DNA of 64,000 nt from Desulfuromonas sp. CSMB_57 (GTDB taxonomy: Bacteria; Desulfobacterota; Desulfuromonadia; Desulfuromonadales; Syntrophotaleaceae): the NCBI RefSeq assembly GCF_020194955.2, contig NZ_JAFCIY020000036.1:25795-89794 (forward strand). Direction: 5' to 3'. The notes beneath the pieces were generated by a model. The model saw only the letters and a list, made by a program, of their open reading frames with translations. It had not been told where the DNA came from and ran no database searches. Below, one piece after another: positions 56,538 to 63,877 of the stretch; positions within the stretch are counted from its first letter, which is position 1, and each line of letters starts with the position of its first letter. The position numbers and the translations under genes were made by a program.

Positions 56538-56618
56538 GACTGCCTCCCTTGGTTGTGGTGAAAAAAACCCTTTTTTCATCTCGGTAACAGGTTATCCCTT
56601 TGAGGGCCATCCGCAAGA

Positions 56619-56636
56619 CTACCTATCAGTTGGTAG
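56619..56636 (-). promoter_or_regulatory. TetR-type operator upstream of the YhdH-like reductase
   Basis: CTACC-TATCAGTT-GGTAG is a dyad 82 bases before the reductase ATG. The same core, ACCTATCAGT then [T/A]GGTAGA, recurs in front of the TetR gene. Confidence 0.65.
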
Positions 56637-56658
56637 ACAGAAAAGAAAAATTTTTTTG

Positions 56659-57222
56659 TCATGTCTCCCAGCAGGAGATCAAGGCCTCCGTCGCCCGCCG
56701 AAAGGCATTGACTCCCCCATGCGCCCGGGCGGCAATCTGCGTTCCTAACAAAAACGTGAAAAAAGCATAGGCCGTGTCCTCGACCTTGCCGGAGAAGGAC
56801 AATGTCCCTTCCGCGAGCCCCTGTTTGAAGGCAACGGAAAAAATATCCACCGTATGCTGAATCGTGTCTTCGAGAATGAGGCACGACCCATTCCCAAGCG
56901 TGTTCAGATCGGCACTGATGGTACCGACCAGACAGAGTTTCTGATTCTTCAGGCCATCTTCAAAAACCCCTGCCAACTGTCGCAATTTTCCCGGAGCACT
57001 GCCCGCGGATTCGACGATTTTCTGATAATGATCTCCGTAGGAAACCTGGCAGCGCCGCAGCAGTTCGTCAACCAGGTTTTCCTTTTTCGGAAAATGATGA
57101 TGAATGCTGGCCTTGCGAATCCCAACACTGTCGCTGATATGCTGGTAACTCATGGCGTTGAGGCCCACCCGCTGGATGAGGTCTTCGGCAACATCAAGAA
57201 TTTTGGTCCGCGTATCGTTCAT
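56659..57222 (-). CDS. TetR/AcrR family transcriptional regulator
   Basis: 187 residues from MNDTRTKILDVAEDLIQRVGLNAMSYQHISDSVGIRKASIHHHFPKKENLVDELL, a standard TetR HTH. The C-terminal domain (FEDGLKNQKLCLVGTISADLNTLGNGSCLILEDTIQHTVDIF) recalls TetR_C with a ligand-sensing Cys. It is upstream of and parallel to the reductase. Its own operator at 57229-57246 abuts the start codon, so autorepression is likely. The ligand may be an electrophile or enoyl compound handled by the reductase (inference). Confidence 0.9.
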   Translation of the reverse strand: MNDTRTKILDVAEDLIQRVGLNAMSYQHISDSVGIRKASIHHHFPKKENLVDELLRRCQVSYGDHYQKIVESAGSAPGKLRQLAGVFEDGLKNQKLCLVGTISADLNTLGNGSCLILEDTIQHTVDIFSVAFKQGLAEGTLSFSGKVEDTAYAFFTFLLGTQIAARAHGGVNAFRRATEALISCWET

Positions 57223-57228
57223 GGCAAC

Positions 57229-57246
57229 AAACCTATCAGTAGGTAG
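57229..57246 (-). promoter_or_regulatory. TetR-type operator at the tetR promoter
   Basis: AACC-TATCAGTA-GGTAG, the second copy of the operator core, 7 bases upstream of the tetR start codon. Confidence 0.65.
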
Positions 57247-57314
57247 ATACACTGTCAATCCGAAAATGCTTTGAGCGTTGCTACAGATACCAACGCTGGA
57301 TTGGAAATGAAGGG

Positions 57315-57348
57315 TTGACTCTATTACGAAAATCGTATACGTTTTTCG
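57315..57348 (+). promoter_or_regulatory. Promoter with embedded palindromic operator for the PadR gene
   Basis: A -35-like TTGACT (57315-57320) and TATACG (57336-57341) flank and enter a 22-base near-perfect palindrome centred on CGTATACG (57327-57348). The palindrome ends 2 bases before the ATG, so PadR probably represses its own operon. Confidence 0.6.
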
Positions 57349-57350
57349 TT

Positions 57351-57686
57351 ATGAAATTACAGTATCCCGACATGGCTGCGGTCAACAAGGAAATCCTGCT
57401 CGGTTTCTGGAAAATTCACATCCTGCACCACGCAGCCGAAGGGCCGGTGGTGGGACAATGGATGCTCAGGGAACTGTGCCGACACGGCTACGAGGTCAGC
57501 CCGGGAACCCTCTACCCGATGCTCAAACGGATGGAGGGGCATGGCTGGCTGCGCAGCGAGGTCGATTCGGCACGGGGACCAAAGGCTCCGCGCAGCTATT
57601 TTCTCACCGAGCAGGGCCGGGAGGTACTGACCTTGGTCAGATCACAGGTCGAGGAATTGTGTCGGGAGTTGCAGGACGGGTTTTAG
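57351..57686 (+). CDS. PadR family transcriptional regulator
   Basis: 111 residues if begun at MKLQYPDMAAVNKE; a second ATG lies 7 codons on. Winged-helix PadR domain: ILLGFWKIHILHHAAEGPVVGQWMLRELCRHGYEVSPGTLYPMLKRMEGHGWLRSE, ending GPKAPRSYFLTEQGREVL. There is no ribosome site, and the predicted transcription start falls at the ATG, so the mRNA may be leaderless. It lies 50 bases before fetA on the same strand and probably controls that exporter. Confidence 0.87.
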   Translation: MKLQYPDMAAVNKEILLGFWKIHILHHAAEGPVVGQWMLRELCRHGYEVSPGTLYPMLKRMEGHGWLRSEVDSARGPKAPRSYFLTEQGREVLTLVRSQVEELCRELQDGF

Positions 57687-57736
57687 CCGCCGGCACGACT
57701 CATTGCCAATCGAAACCATGACAGGGAGTTTTTTCA

Positions 57737-58390
57737 TTGACCATACCGGCGATTGATATCGACAACCTCACCGTCAATATTGACGGAAACAGAATCCTCT
57801 CGGGCCTCTGCCTGCGTCTGCTGCCAGGGCGCAAGATGACCTTGGTCGGCCGTTCGGGCTGTGGCAAGTCGACACTGCTGCGCTGTCTGCTGGGTTTTGT
57901 CCCCGCCGCGGACGGCACCATCCGCATATTTGGCCGGGAACTTACCGCCGCTTCCATCTGGCAACTCCGCACCCGCATGGCGTATGTGGCCCAGGAACCC
58001 GAAATGGCGGCGGGCCGGGTACGCGACTTTCTGGAGCACCCTTTTACCTTCAGCAGCAACCGCCATCTGCGGAACAATCTGGCCGACGCGCCGACACTCC
58101 TGGATCGTCTCCTGCTGCCCCACACGCTGCTCGACAAGGAGATTTCGACCCTATCGGGAGGGGAGAAGCAGCGCATCGCACTGCTGTCGGCGCTGCTGCT
58201 CGACCGGGAGATCCTGCTTCTCGACGAGGCCTCCTCGGCCCTGGATCCGGCCGCCAAGCTGGCCGTCATCGAACTGCTGAAGGCCCGCGAAGCGCTGACC
58301 GTTCTGTCCGTATCCCATGATCAGGAGTGGATGGGTTGTTCCGATGAGCTTTTCGATCTTTCCAATACCCACGGGGAGTCCGCCTCATGA
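57737..58390 (+). CDS. fetA: ABC exporter ATPase FetA (YbbL family)
   Basis: 217 residues from a TTG start with GGGAG 8 bases upstream. Walker A GRSGCGKSTLLRCLLG, Q-loop YVAQEPEMAAG, signature LSGGEKQRIALLSALL, Walker B ILLLDEASSALD and H-loop SVSHDQEW are intact. It pairs with the membrane protein encoded in the overlapping next gene. The E. coli FetAB pair is linked to iron export and oxidative stress resistance. Confidence 0.88.
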   Translation: MTIPAIDIDNLTVNIDGNRILSGLCLRLLPGRKMTLVGRSGCGKSTLLRCLLGFVPAADGTIRIFGRELTAASIWQLRTRMAYVAQEPEMAAGRVRDFLEHPFTFSSNRHLRNNLADAPTLLDRLLLPHTLLDKEISTLSGGEKQRIALLSALLLDREILLLDEASSALDPAAKLAVIELLKAREALTVLSVSHDQEWMGCSDELFDLSNTHGESAS

Positions 58391-59184
58391 GCATTATCGA
58401 TATCGGCGCCTGGCGCCTGGCCGCCGGGTATCTGCTTCTTGCCCTTCCGCTGGCCATCATCCTCTGGCTGCGACTGTCCATGTTGAGCCAGACCCTGGTT
58501 GCCGTAACCCGCATGACCCTGCAACTGCTTTTTGTGGGCTTCTACCTGCAAGTCATATTCGACCTGAACAGTCTCTGGGTGACGGGTGCCTGGGCCCTGG
58601 TCATGATCGGGGTTGCCGACCTTTCCATCGCCCGTGGCTGCCGCCTGCGCCTGAGCAGACTCGCCGGCGGGCTGTTTCTGGCTCTGCTTACCGGAACCCT
58701 GGTGCCGCTGCTGTTTTTCGTATTCCTGGTATTGGAGGGCTCGGCGGCCCTGGACGCCCAGTACCTTGTCCCGCTCTGCGGGATGATTCTCGGCAACTGC
58801 CTGCAGGCCGACATCATCGGCCTCCGCACTTTTTACGAGTCCCTGCGCCAGAATGAAAAAGCCTACCTCCTCTCTCTGGCCCAGGGCGCAAGCCTGAAGG
58901 AAGCCCTGCACCCTTTTGCCCGCGACGCCTGCCGGGCGGCGCTGGCCCCGACCGTGGCCAGTATTTCCACCATCGGCCTGGTTTCCCTGCCCGGCATGAT
59001 GACCGGCGTGATTCTAGGCGGCGGCAATCCCATGACGGCCATCAAATACCAGATCGCCATCATGATCGCCATTTTTTCCGGCACCGCGTTGACCGTAATC
59101 CTCGCCATCCACCTCACTGCCTTCAACAACTTCACGCCCTGCGGCACCCTGGATCGAGGTCTCTTCCAAGCGCGCAAACCCTGA
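58387..59184 (+). CDS. fetB: ABC exporter membrane subunit FetB (UPF0014/YbbM family)
   Basis: 265 residues, six to seven hydrophobic segments. Family blocks: VAVTRMTLQLLFVGFYLQVIF, PLCGMILGNCLQADIIGLRTFYESLRQNEKAYLLSLAQGASLKEALHPFARDACRAALAPTVASISTIGLVSLPGMMTGVILGGGNPMTAIKYQIAIM. The SLPGMMTG segment is nearly invariant. It overlaps fetA by ATGA. Confidence 0.92.
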   Translation: MSIIDIGAWRLAAGYLLLALPLAIILWLRLSMLSQTLVAVTRMTLQLLFVGFYLQVIFDLNSLWVTGAWALVMIGVADLSIARGCRLRLSRLAGGLFLALLTGTLVPLLFFVFLVLEGSAALDAQYLVPLCGMILGNCLQADIIGLRTFYESLRQNEKAYLLSLAQGASLKEALHPFARDACRAALAPTVASISTIGLVSLPGMMTGVILGGGNPMTAIKYQIAIMIAIFSGTALTVILAIHLTAFNNFTPCGTLDRGLFQARKP

Positions 59185-59281
59185 GCAACTCAGAAAGGCC
59201 AAAGACCAAAAGGGTGGGAAAATAACCTGCGCCAAGTGTTGCGCGGCGTCAAACGACCCTGATGAACTCTGCGAACCGGAT

Positions 59282-60553
59282 TCAATTTGGTCGGCCGCCG
59301 AGAAAGGCCCAGGCCCGGCCGCTGCGACCGCGGATGACCTCCAGCATGGCGTTCATGGTCTCGGCGCAGCCGTAAAGCTCGGTGAATTCCACGGCAAGAG
59401 CTTCTGCCGTCTTTTCAATGGTCCGGGTCAGCCGTTCCAGTTCACCGAATATCGCCCGGGGTGCGATCTTCAATTCCTCGGCCAACTTTTCCCAGTGGCG
59501 GCGCTGCAACCGCTCCGGACGCCGCTCGCCGCCCAATCGCAAGGCCAGGCGCTGGTCGAGGTCTGGATAGACGGCGGTGCAAAGCAGATCGTAAAAAGGC
59601 GCCAGACGCACGCTTCCGTCTTCGCCGTAGAGCAGAGCGATGTTCTTGCCATGGGCATCAGCGTTGCCGACCAGGAAATTGAAACCGACCCACCGCAGCA
59701 GCTGTAGGCCGTCCACGGCCGGTGCCGCGCTGTGGTTTCGCAGAAGACGCCAGATGTCAGCGAGCGACGGCCCACCGCTCTCCTCGTACTTGAGGTTGGC
59801 CTCGACCCCCAGCGCCTGGCAGAAGTCCTCCTGGTGCAGGCGCTCGATGCGTCCCTGACTAGGGCGGCGGTCGAAGCGCTCCACCAGGTAAAAGCTTCGA
59901 TCCCGGACCGCGTGCACCTGCGCCTTGGGCACGACCAGGCCCAGCTTGCCGGCCAGCTGTATGCAGAAGGCTTCGTTCACCACCGTGTGCGGCAGGGCGA
60001 TGGCGGCACGGATCGGAGGCTTGAGGATATGGGTGGTGGCCAAGGTGCCGGTCGCCTTGTGAATGCCGGTTTCATCGACGTAGACCGGCACCTTGTTCTG
60101 CGCCCCGGCCAGGGAGAGGCGCACGCCCGTCTCTCCGGCCAGCAAGGCAGGGGGTGGAGAGGCGGAGACTAGGGCGTAGAGTTCATCTTCGCTAAGCCGC
60201 AGATAACGGCCTGCCATCAGTGGAGACTGGCCCGGCGGCAGCAGGCTGACCGCGCCGGCGCACTCCCCGCCCAGATCGACGAGCAGGCCGAAGACATCGC
60301 CGGTGCTACGGCCCAGACTGCGGGCGACGGCATTGAGAAAGTCCCCCTCCGGCAGCAGGTTGCCGAACCAGGTCCGGGTTTCTCCGTCGGCAAACGGCGT
60401 CGCGCGCAAAGGCAGCGAGAGGGACAGGGGGTGACTGGCGGGATCATCCAGCCAGTGCCGATGGTACCGAAAGGCGAGCCGTCCATTCTCCCGACTCAGC
60501 GTCCCGGCGTGGCGGAGCCCCAGAAAGACTTCAAGCTGCTCAGGGATTGCCAT
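59282..60553 (-). CDS. hipA: HipA family serine/threonine kinase toxin
   Basis: 423 residues. N-terminal subdomain (GTLSRENGRLAFRYHRHWLDDPASHPLSLSLPLR...TWFGNLLPEGDF) then the kinase core: ATP-binding lysine in THILKPP, LSLAGAQNK activation region, FYLVERFDR, catalytic FLVGNADAHGKNIALL and metal-binding LAPFYDLLCTAVYP. HipA kinases phosphorylate translation factors such as GltX and induce growth arrest. It begins 3 bases after hipB, the usual antitoxin-first order. Confidence 0.93.
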   Translation of the reverse strand: MAIPEQLEVFLGLRHAGTLSRENGRLAFRYHRHWLDDPASHPLSLSLPLRATPFADGETRTWFGNLLPEGDFLNAVARSLGRSTGDVFGLLVDLGGECAGAVSLLPPGQSPLMAGRYLRLSEDELYALVSASPPPALLAGETGVRLSLAGAQNKVPVYVDETGIHKATGTLATTHILKPPIRAAIALPHTVVNEAFCIQLAGKLGLVVPKAQVHAVRDRSFYLVERFDRRPSQGRIERLHQEDFCQALGVEANLKYEESGGPSLADIWRLLRNHSAAPAVDGLQLLRWVGFNFLVGNADAHGKNIALLYGEDGSVRLAPFYDLLCTAVYPDLDQRLALRLGGERRPERLQRRHWEKLAEELKIAPRAIFGELERLTRTIEKTAEALAVEFTELYGCAETMNAMLEVIRGRSGRAWAFLGGRPN

Positions 60554-60556
60554 GGC

Positions 60557-60811
60557 CTATTCCCGCCAATCTTTTGAGGTGCGGGACTGGATAGAGAGGA
60601 CCAAGCCAAGGCTGGACAGCAGTTGGAAAACCTTGCCGATCTCAGCGGTCGGCTTGCCCCGCTCGATTTCGCCGATGAGGCGCGGCCCCACCCCGGCCAG
60701 GGCCGAGAGGTCTTCCTGGGTAATCCCCTGCCCCTTTCGCTCCTGGCGGATCAGGGAGCCGAGCTGCTCCGGGCCAGAAATCTTCCCGTACGGTAATTTG
60801 CTTTCGTTCAT
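60557..60811 (-). CDS. hipB: HipB-type HTH antitoxin
   Basis: 84 residues from MNESKLPYGKISGPEQLGSLIRQERKGQGITQEDLSALAGVGPRLIGEIERGKPTAEIGKVFQLLSSLGL, an XRE helix-turn-helix of normal HipB size; GGAG precedes the ATG. It should neutralise HipA and repress the operon. One of three operator-like repeats overlaps its first codons. Confidence 0.92.
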   Translation of the reverse strand: MNESKLPYGKISGPEQLGSLIRQERKGQGITQEDLSALAGVGPRLIGEIERGKPTAEIGKVFQLLSSLGLVLSIQSRTSKDWRE

Positions 60812-60900
60812 AGCAGCTCCAGATAAGAAATCTTCCCTTTCGGTAAGAATAGACATGCATGAGGGAAAACACAAGAGATATCTTCCCGAACGGGAATCGG
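60778..60900 (-). promoter_or_regulatory. Three evenly spaced HipB operator-like repeats
   Basis: The block TCTTCCC-N4-GG(T/G)AA occurs three times, beginning at 60781, 60831 and 60881, exactly 50 bases apart. The third copy is the best dyad (TTCCC-GAAC-GGGAA). The first lies inside hipB near its 5' end, the second overlaps the leader and the third is upstream. This resembles multi-operator HipB-DNA architecture. Confidence 0.7.
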
Positions 60901-60929
60901 TTTTTACAGTAAGCTCCAGACAAAATTTC

Positions 60930-60961
60930 GGCCGCTGAAGGCGGTCTGTCCTTCAGCGGCC
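60930..60961 (-). terminator. Intrinsic terminator on the minus strand
   Basis: A perfect 12-bp stem (60930-60941 with 60950-60961) followed on the minus strand by GAAATTTTGT. It lies 37 bases after the stop of the heat-shock-like remnant and probably belonged to that gene. Confidence 0.65.
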
Positions 60962-60997
60962 CTGGAACCCCAAAAAGAACGATCTAAAAATGTTCCG

Positions 60998-61064
60998 TCA
61001 ATGGATGGCGATCTTCTTGTGGGCCTTCTGGGCTTCCGGCGATTTGGGCAGCGGGACAGCAAAG
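60998..61064 (-). pseudogene. C-terminal remnant of a small heat-shock protein (Hsp20) gene
   Basis: Minus-strand frame reading VPLPKSPEAQKAHKKIAIH then stop matches the usual end of Hsp20/alpha-crystallin proteins (LPK-PEA--KKI-I). The frame changes to unrelated sequence exactly at 61065, where the comM repeat begins, so the rest of the gene was replaced. The fragment is short, so the family call is moderate. Confidence 0.5.
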
Positions 61065-61548
61065 GTTTTCAGGCCTTCCGATCCAGACTCCGGTACTGAA
61101 TCGCCTCGGCCAGATGGGGTTGGCGGATGCCGTCCTCGCCCGCCAGATCCGCGATGGTGCGGGCCACCTTGAGAATGCGGGCGTAGCTGCGCGCCGACAT
61201 GCCGAGGCGGTCGACGACCATTTCCAACAGCTTTTCGCCGGCGGCGTCGGGACGGCAGAACTGTTTGATGTGGCGGGCCTGCATCTGGCTGTTGGTGTAG
61301 AGGCCGAAGGGTGCCAGACGGCGACGCTGGATCTCATGCACCGCCTCCACCCGAACGCGGATGGCGGAGGAGGGTTCGGCCGGTGTGCTGCCGGCCAATT
61401 CCTTGTGGGCCACCCGCGGCACCTCGACGTGCAGATCGATGCGGTCCAGCAGCGGCCCGGACAATCGGGAGCGATAGCGCTGGATCATGATCGGCGTGCA
61501 GGAACATTGGTGCAGGGAGTCGCCGAGATAGCCGCAGGGACAGGGATG
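61065..61548 (-). pseudogene. comM: 3' part of comM (Mg-chelatase-like competence ATPase), 5' truncated; direct-repeat copy 1
   Basis: About 160 residues of the ComM C-terminus: HPCPCGYLGDSLHQCSCTPIM, LSGPLLDRIDLHVEVPRV, and the C-terminal domain [23 protein letters not shown] with stop at 61069-61071. Full ComM is ~500 residues, so the AAA+ Walker region is missing. Homology stops just before the conserved MNPCPCGY, where the codons become unrelated. ComM is a hexameric branch-migration helicase in natural transformation. The 3' end recurs at 63878. Confidence 0.85.
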
Positions 61549-62003
61549 CGTGCACCTTTTCCTACTTTTCTGAAGCATCCCAGCCCGCCCTCAAAATCGA
61601 AATTCCCCTGAAAATTCAAACTTTTCCAGAATTTTCCGGTGAACCCGTCACCCTTGGCGACCACCTGCGCCGTCGCCGACTTGAACTCGGACTGTATCAG
61701 AAAGATATCGCAGAGCAAATAGGTGTCACGGCCTCCACCATCTGGAACTGGGAGCACGGCTGGAGCATCGACTGGCGTTACCTTCCCCGGGTTATCAACT
61801 TCCTCGGGTTCAATCCCATCCCCTGCCCCGAAAATCCCCTGGAACAATTGGCCTGGTACAAGCAGGTCAACGGCTTAACATTCGAGGAACTTGGAACCGA
61901 GATGGGCCGCGACCCAGAGCAGCTGGCCGATTGGCTGAGCGGCAGGCATACCCCCTGTCGACGCAATCGGGAGGAGATTGAACAGTTTTTGGAGACTTCA
62001 TGA
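61549..62003 (+). pseudogene. 5'-truncated XRE-type helix-turn-helix gene
   Basis: An open plus frame ends at 62001-62003 and encodes VTLGDHLRRRRLELGLYQKD then IAEQIGVTASTIWNWEHG, a clear XRE HTH, with a second helical repeat (FEELGTEMGRDPEQLADWLSGRHTP). No ATG, GTG or TTG with a ribosome site occurs before the HTH in this frame. The frame instead runs back into the comM junction, so the gene lost its start, or is expressed as a fusion. Confidence 0.6.
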
Positions 62004-62208
62004 ATATACGCGGATCCTGTTTAAAATTTTTATCACTACTGTCCGGTTCAAAAATTGCATAATGCCGTAAGTTTCTGAGAATAATAGCTCTTTGACATAA
62101 CTGACCCGTTTCCGATTTGAATTCGCCCCGTATCCTGCAAGGGTCTACCGGATTTCGGATAAAGGCCAGCCTTCGACAAAAAAACACCTGGAAAAGACTG
62201 CCGGGTTA

Positions 62209-62277
62209 TCAGCCCAAGGCCCGGACAGCCTGCATCAACTCGGCGAGGGTGAGTTTCTGCTGGAGGGGTTTGACATA
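62209..62277 (-). pseudogene. C-terminal fragment of a receiver (response-regulator) domain
   Basis: Minus frame YVKPLQQKLTLAELMQAVRA then LG-stop matches the last strand and helix of REC domains (conserved KP, then L-EL---VR-L). An in-frame stop lies two codons upstream, so only the tail remains. The remaining DNA of 62004-62423 is AT-rich, with a TGTCCGGTT-type string near 62040 that could be an old IS end; no intact gene is visible there. Confidence 0.45.
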
Positions 62278-62423
62278 AAGCTAATCGGTGGAATCCAAAG
62301 ATCGGCAGTAGCATCGGCAAAAAAAACCGTTAAATTGGGACTACCATTTTATTTTCTTTAAAATTATTATATAGTTAAACACCCTATTAGATCGGCACTA
62401 ATTTCGGCAAAAAGGAAACGGCT

Positions 62424-63692
62424 ATGACACTCGGAGCCCATTTGATGGAACCGCTTCTTCCCGACAAACGAGACGCCTTGGAAGACATGGCTCGAGAGGT
62501 AGTTGCCCAGTCCTCTGCTTTAGGCGGCCAGTTGCACCGGATCACCCAGGAAGCTGTTGCCGGCCTGTTGCGGATCGTCAATAGCTACTATTCCAACCTC
62601 ATTGAGGGACACAGCACTCATCCGGTGGAAATCGAACGGGCCATGCAGCAGGAGTATTCCCGGGACCCCGCAAAAAGGGAACTTCAGCAGGAAAGTTTGG
62701 CCCATATCGCCTGCCAGAAAAAAATCGACAAGGCTCTCGGCGGGAAACCGAAATTCAGCCCGGCCTGTCGGGAATTCATCTGCTGGATTCACGAGGAGGT
62801 TTATAAAGAGCTGCCAGAAGAATTCAAGTGGGTGACCAATAAGGAGGGAACGGAACGTATTCGAGTTCATGGAGGCCAATTGCGGACCAGGGAAATCGAA
62901 GTGGGGAGGCATGTGGGCCCTCCTCACGAAACGGTCGGTTTGTTTCTCGATCGTTTCGAGGCCTTCTATGATCTTTCAAGACATCACGGCGTAACGCCCC
63001 TCATAGCCGCTGCCGCCGGCCATCACCGCCTCATGTGGATCCATCCCTTTCTGGACGGCAACGGCCGCACTGCAAGGCTGTTCACGGACGCCTACCTCAA
63101 GCAGATCCCTCTTGCCGGATACGGCCTGTGGAACATCAGCCGGGGCTTGGCGCGACGCCGGGACGACTATATGGCTGCCTTGAGTTTTGCCGATGCTCCC
63201 CGACGCAATGACCTGGACGGTCGCGGCACCCTGTCCCGGGAGGGATTGATCGCCTTCTGCCGGTTTTTCCTCGAAACATGCCTCGACCAAGTCAAGTATA
63301 TGCGGGGCCTGCTTGATCTCGATGGACTAAGGGACCGGATCGGCGGGTATGTTCGCCTGCGCTCCGAGAAACTCATTCCTCCGCCAAGGCCGGGAGGCCA
63401 TCCCTTGAAAGTGGAGGCGACTCACATGCTCGTGGAAGCCCTGACCAGGGGCGAGGCTCCCCGAGGCGACATGATTCGGGTTTCCGGCCTGGCCGAACGC
63501 ACCGGGCGTCAGGTACTTTCCCAACTGCTCGAGGAAGGCCTGCTGATGTCCGACATGCCCAAAGGCCCGGTCCGACTGGGCCTGCCAATCCATTTTGCCG
63601 GATATCTGTTTCAGAATCTGTACCCCGGTCAGATCGAGCCGACCTTGGGGATCGGGACTGCAGAAGTGGAAGATGGTGGTTTGCGAATGTAA
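62424..63692 (+). CDS. Fic-domain protein (class II, N-terminal inhibitory motif)
   Basis: 422 residues, AAGGAAA upstream. The catalytic Fic motif HPFLDGNGRTAR is at residues 207-218 and fully conserved. An N-terminal inhibitory motif SNLIEG (residues 57-62, S-x-x-x-E-G) precedes it, with the glutamate that blocks ATP until released. A winged-helix-like C-terminus (RVSGLAERTGRQVLSQLLEEGLL) may sense DNA or partner. It should transfer AMP to a target Ser/Thr/Tyr. It lies between two comM copies, an island-like setting. Confidence 0.92.
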   Translation: MTLGAHLMEPLLPDKRDALEDMAREVVAQSSALGGQLHRITQEAVAGLLRIVNSYYSNLIEGHSTHPVEIERAMQQEYSRDPAKRELQQESLAHIACQKKIDKALGGKPKFSPACREFICWIHEEVYKELPEEFKWVTNKEGTERIRVHGGQLRTREIEVGRHVGPPHETVGLFLDRFEAFYDLSRHHGVTPLIAAAAGHHRLMWIHPFLDGNGRTARLFTDAYLKQIPLAGYGLWNISRGLARRRDDYMAALSFADAPRRNDLDGRGTLSREGLIAFCRFFLETCLDQVKYMRGLLDLDGLRDRIGGYVRLRSEKLIPPPRPGGHPLKVEATHMLVEALTRGEAPRGDMIRVSGLAERTGRQVLSQLLEEGLLMSDMPKGPVRLGLPIHFAGYLFQNLYPGQIEPTLGIGTAEVEDGGLRM

Positions 63693-63877
63693 TAACAGCG
63701 GAAAGGCAATGCAGCGTAGCTATCTCCGCAACCTACAGGCACTCCCTGCAATACGCCTCGGTGTTCGCTTCAACCGTGATGCTGGAGGCAGGGGCCATGT
63801 TCCTGGAGAGTATCAGTAAAACGGGGCACCCAGAGCAAGCACATTGAACAACGAGGCCAGAAGCATCGATATCGAAT
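63693..63877 (+). other. Short non-coding stretch between fic and the second comM copy
   Basis: No convincing ORF, hairpin or RNA gene was seen. It ends where sequence identity with 61065 onward begins. Confidence 0.4.

Noticed and set aside
61485..62320. Several minus-strand ORFs across the HTH and fragment region
   Set aside because: They are antisense to the clear XRE helix-turn-helix frame or span the comM junction and have no family features.
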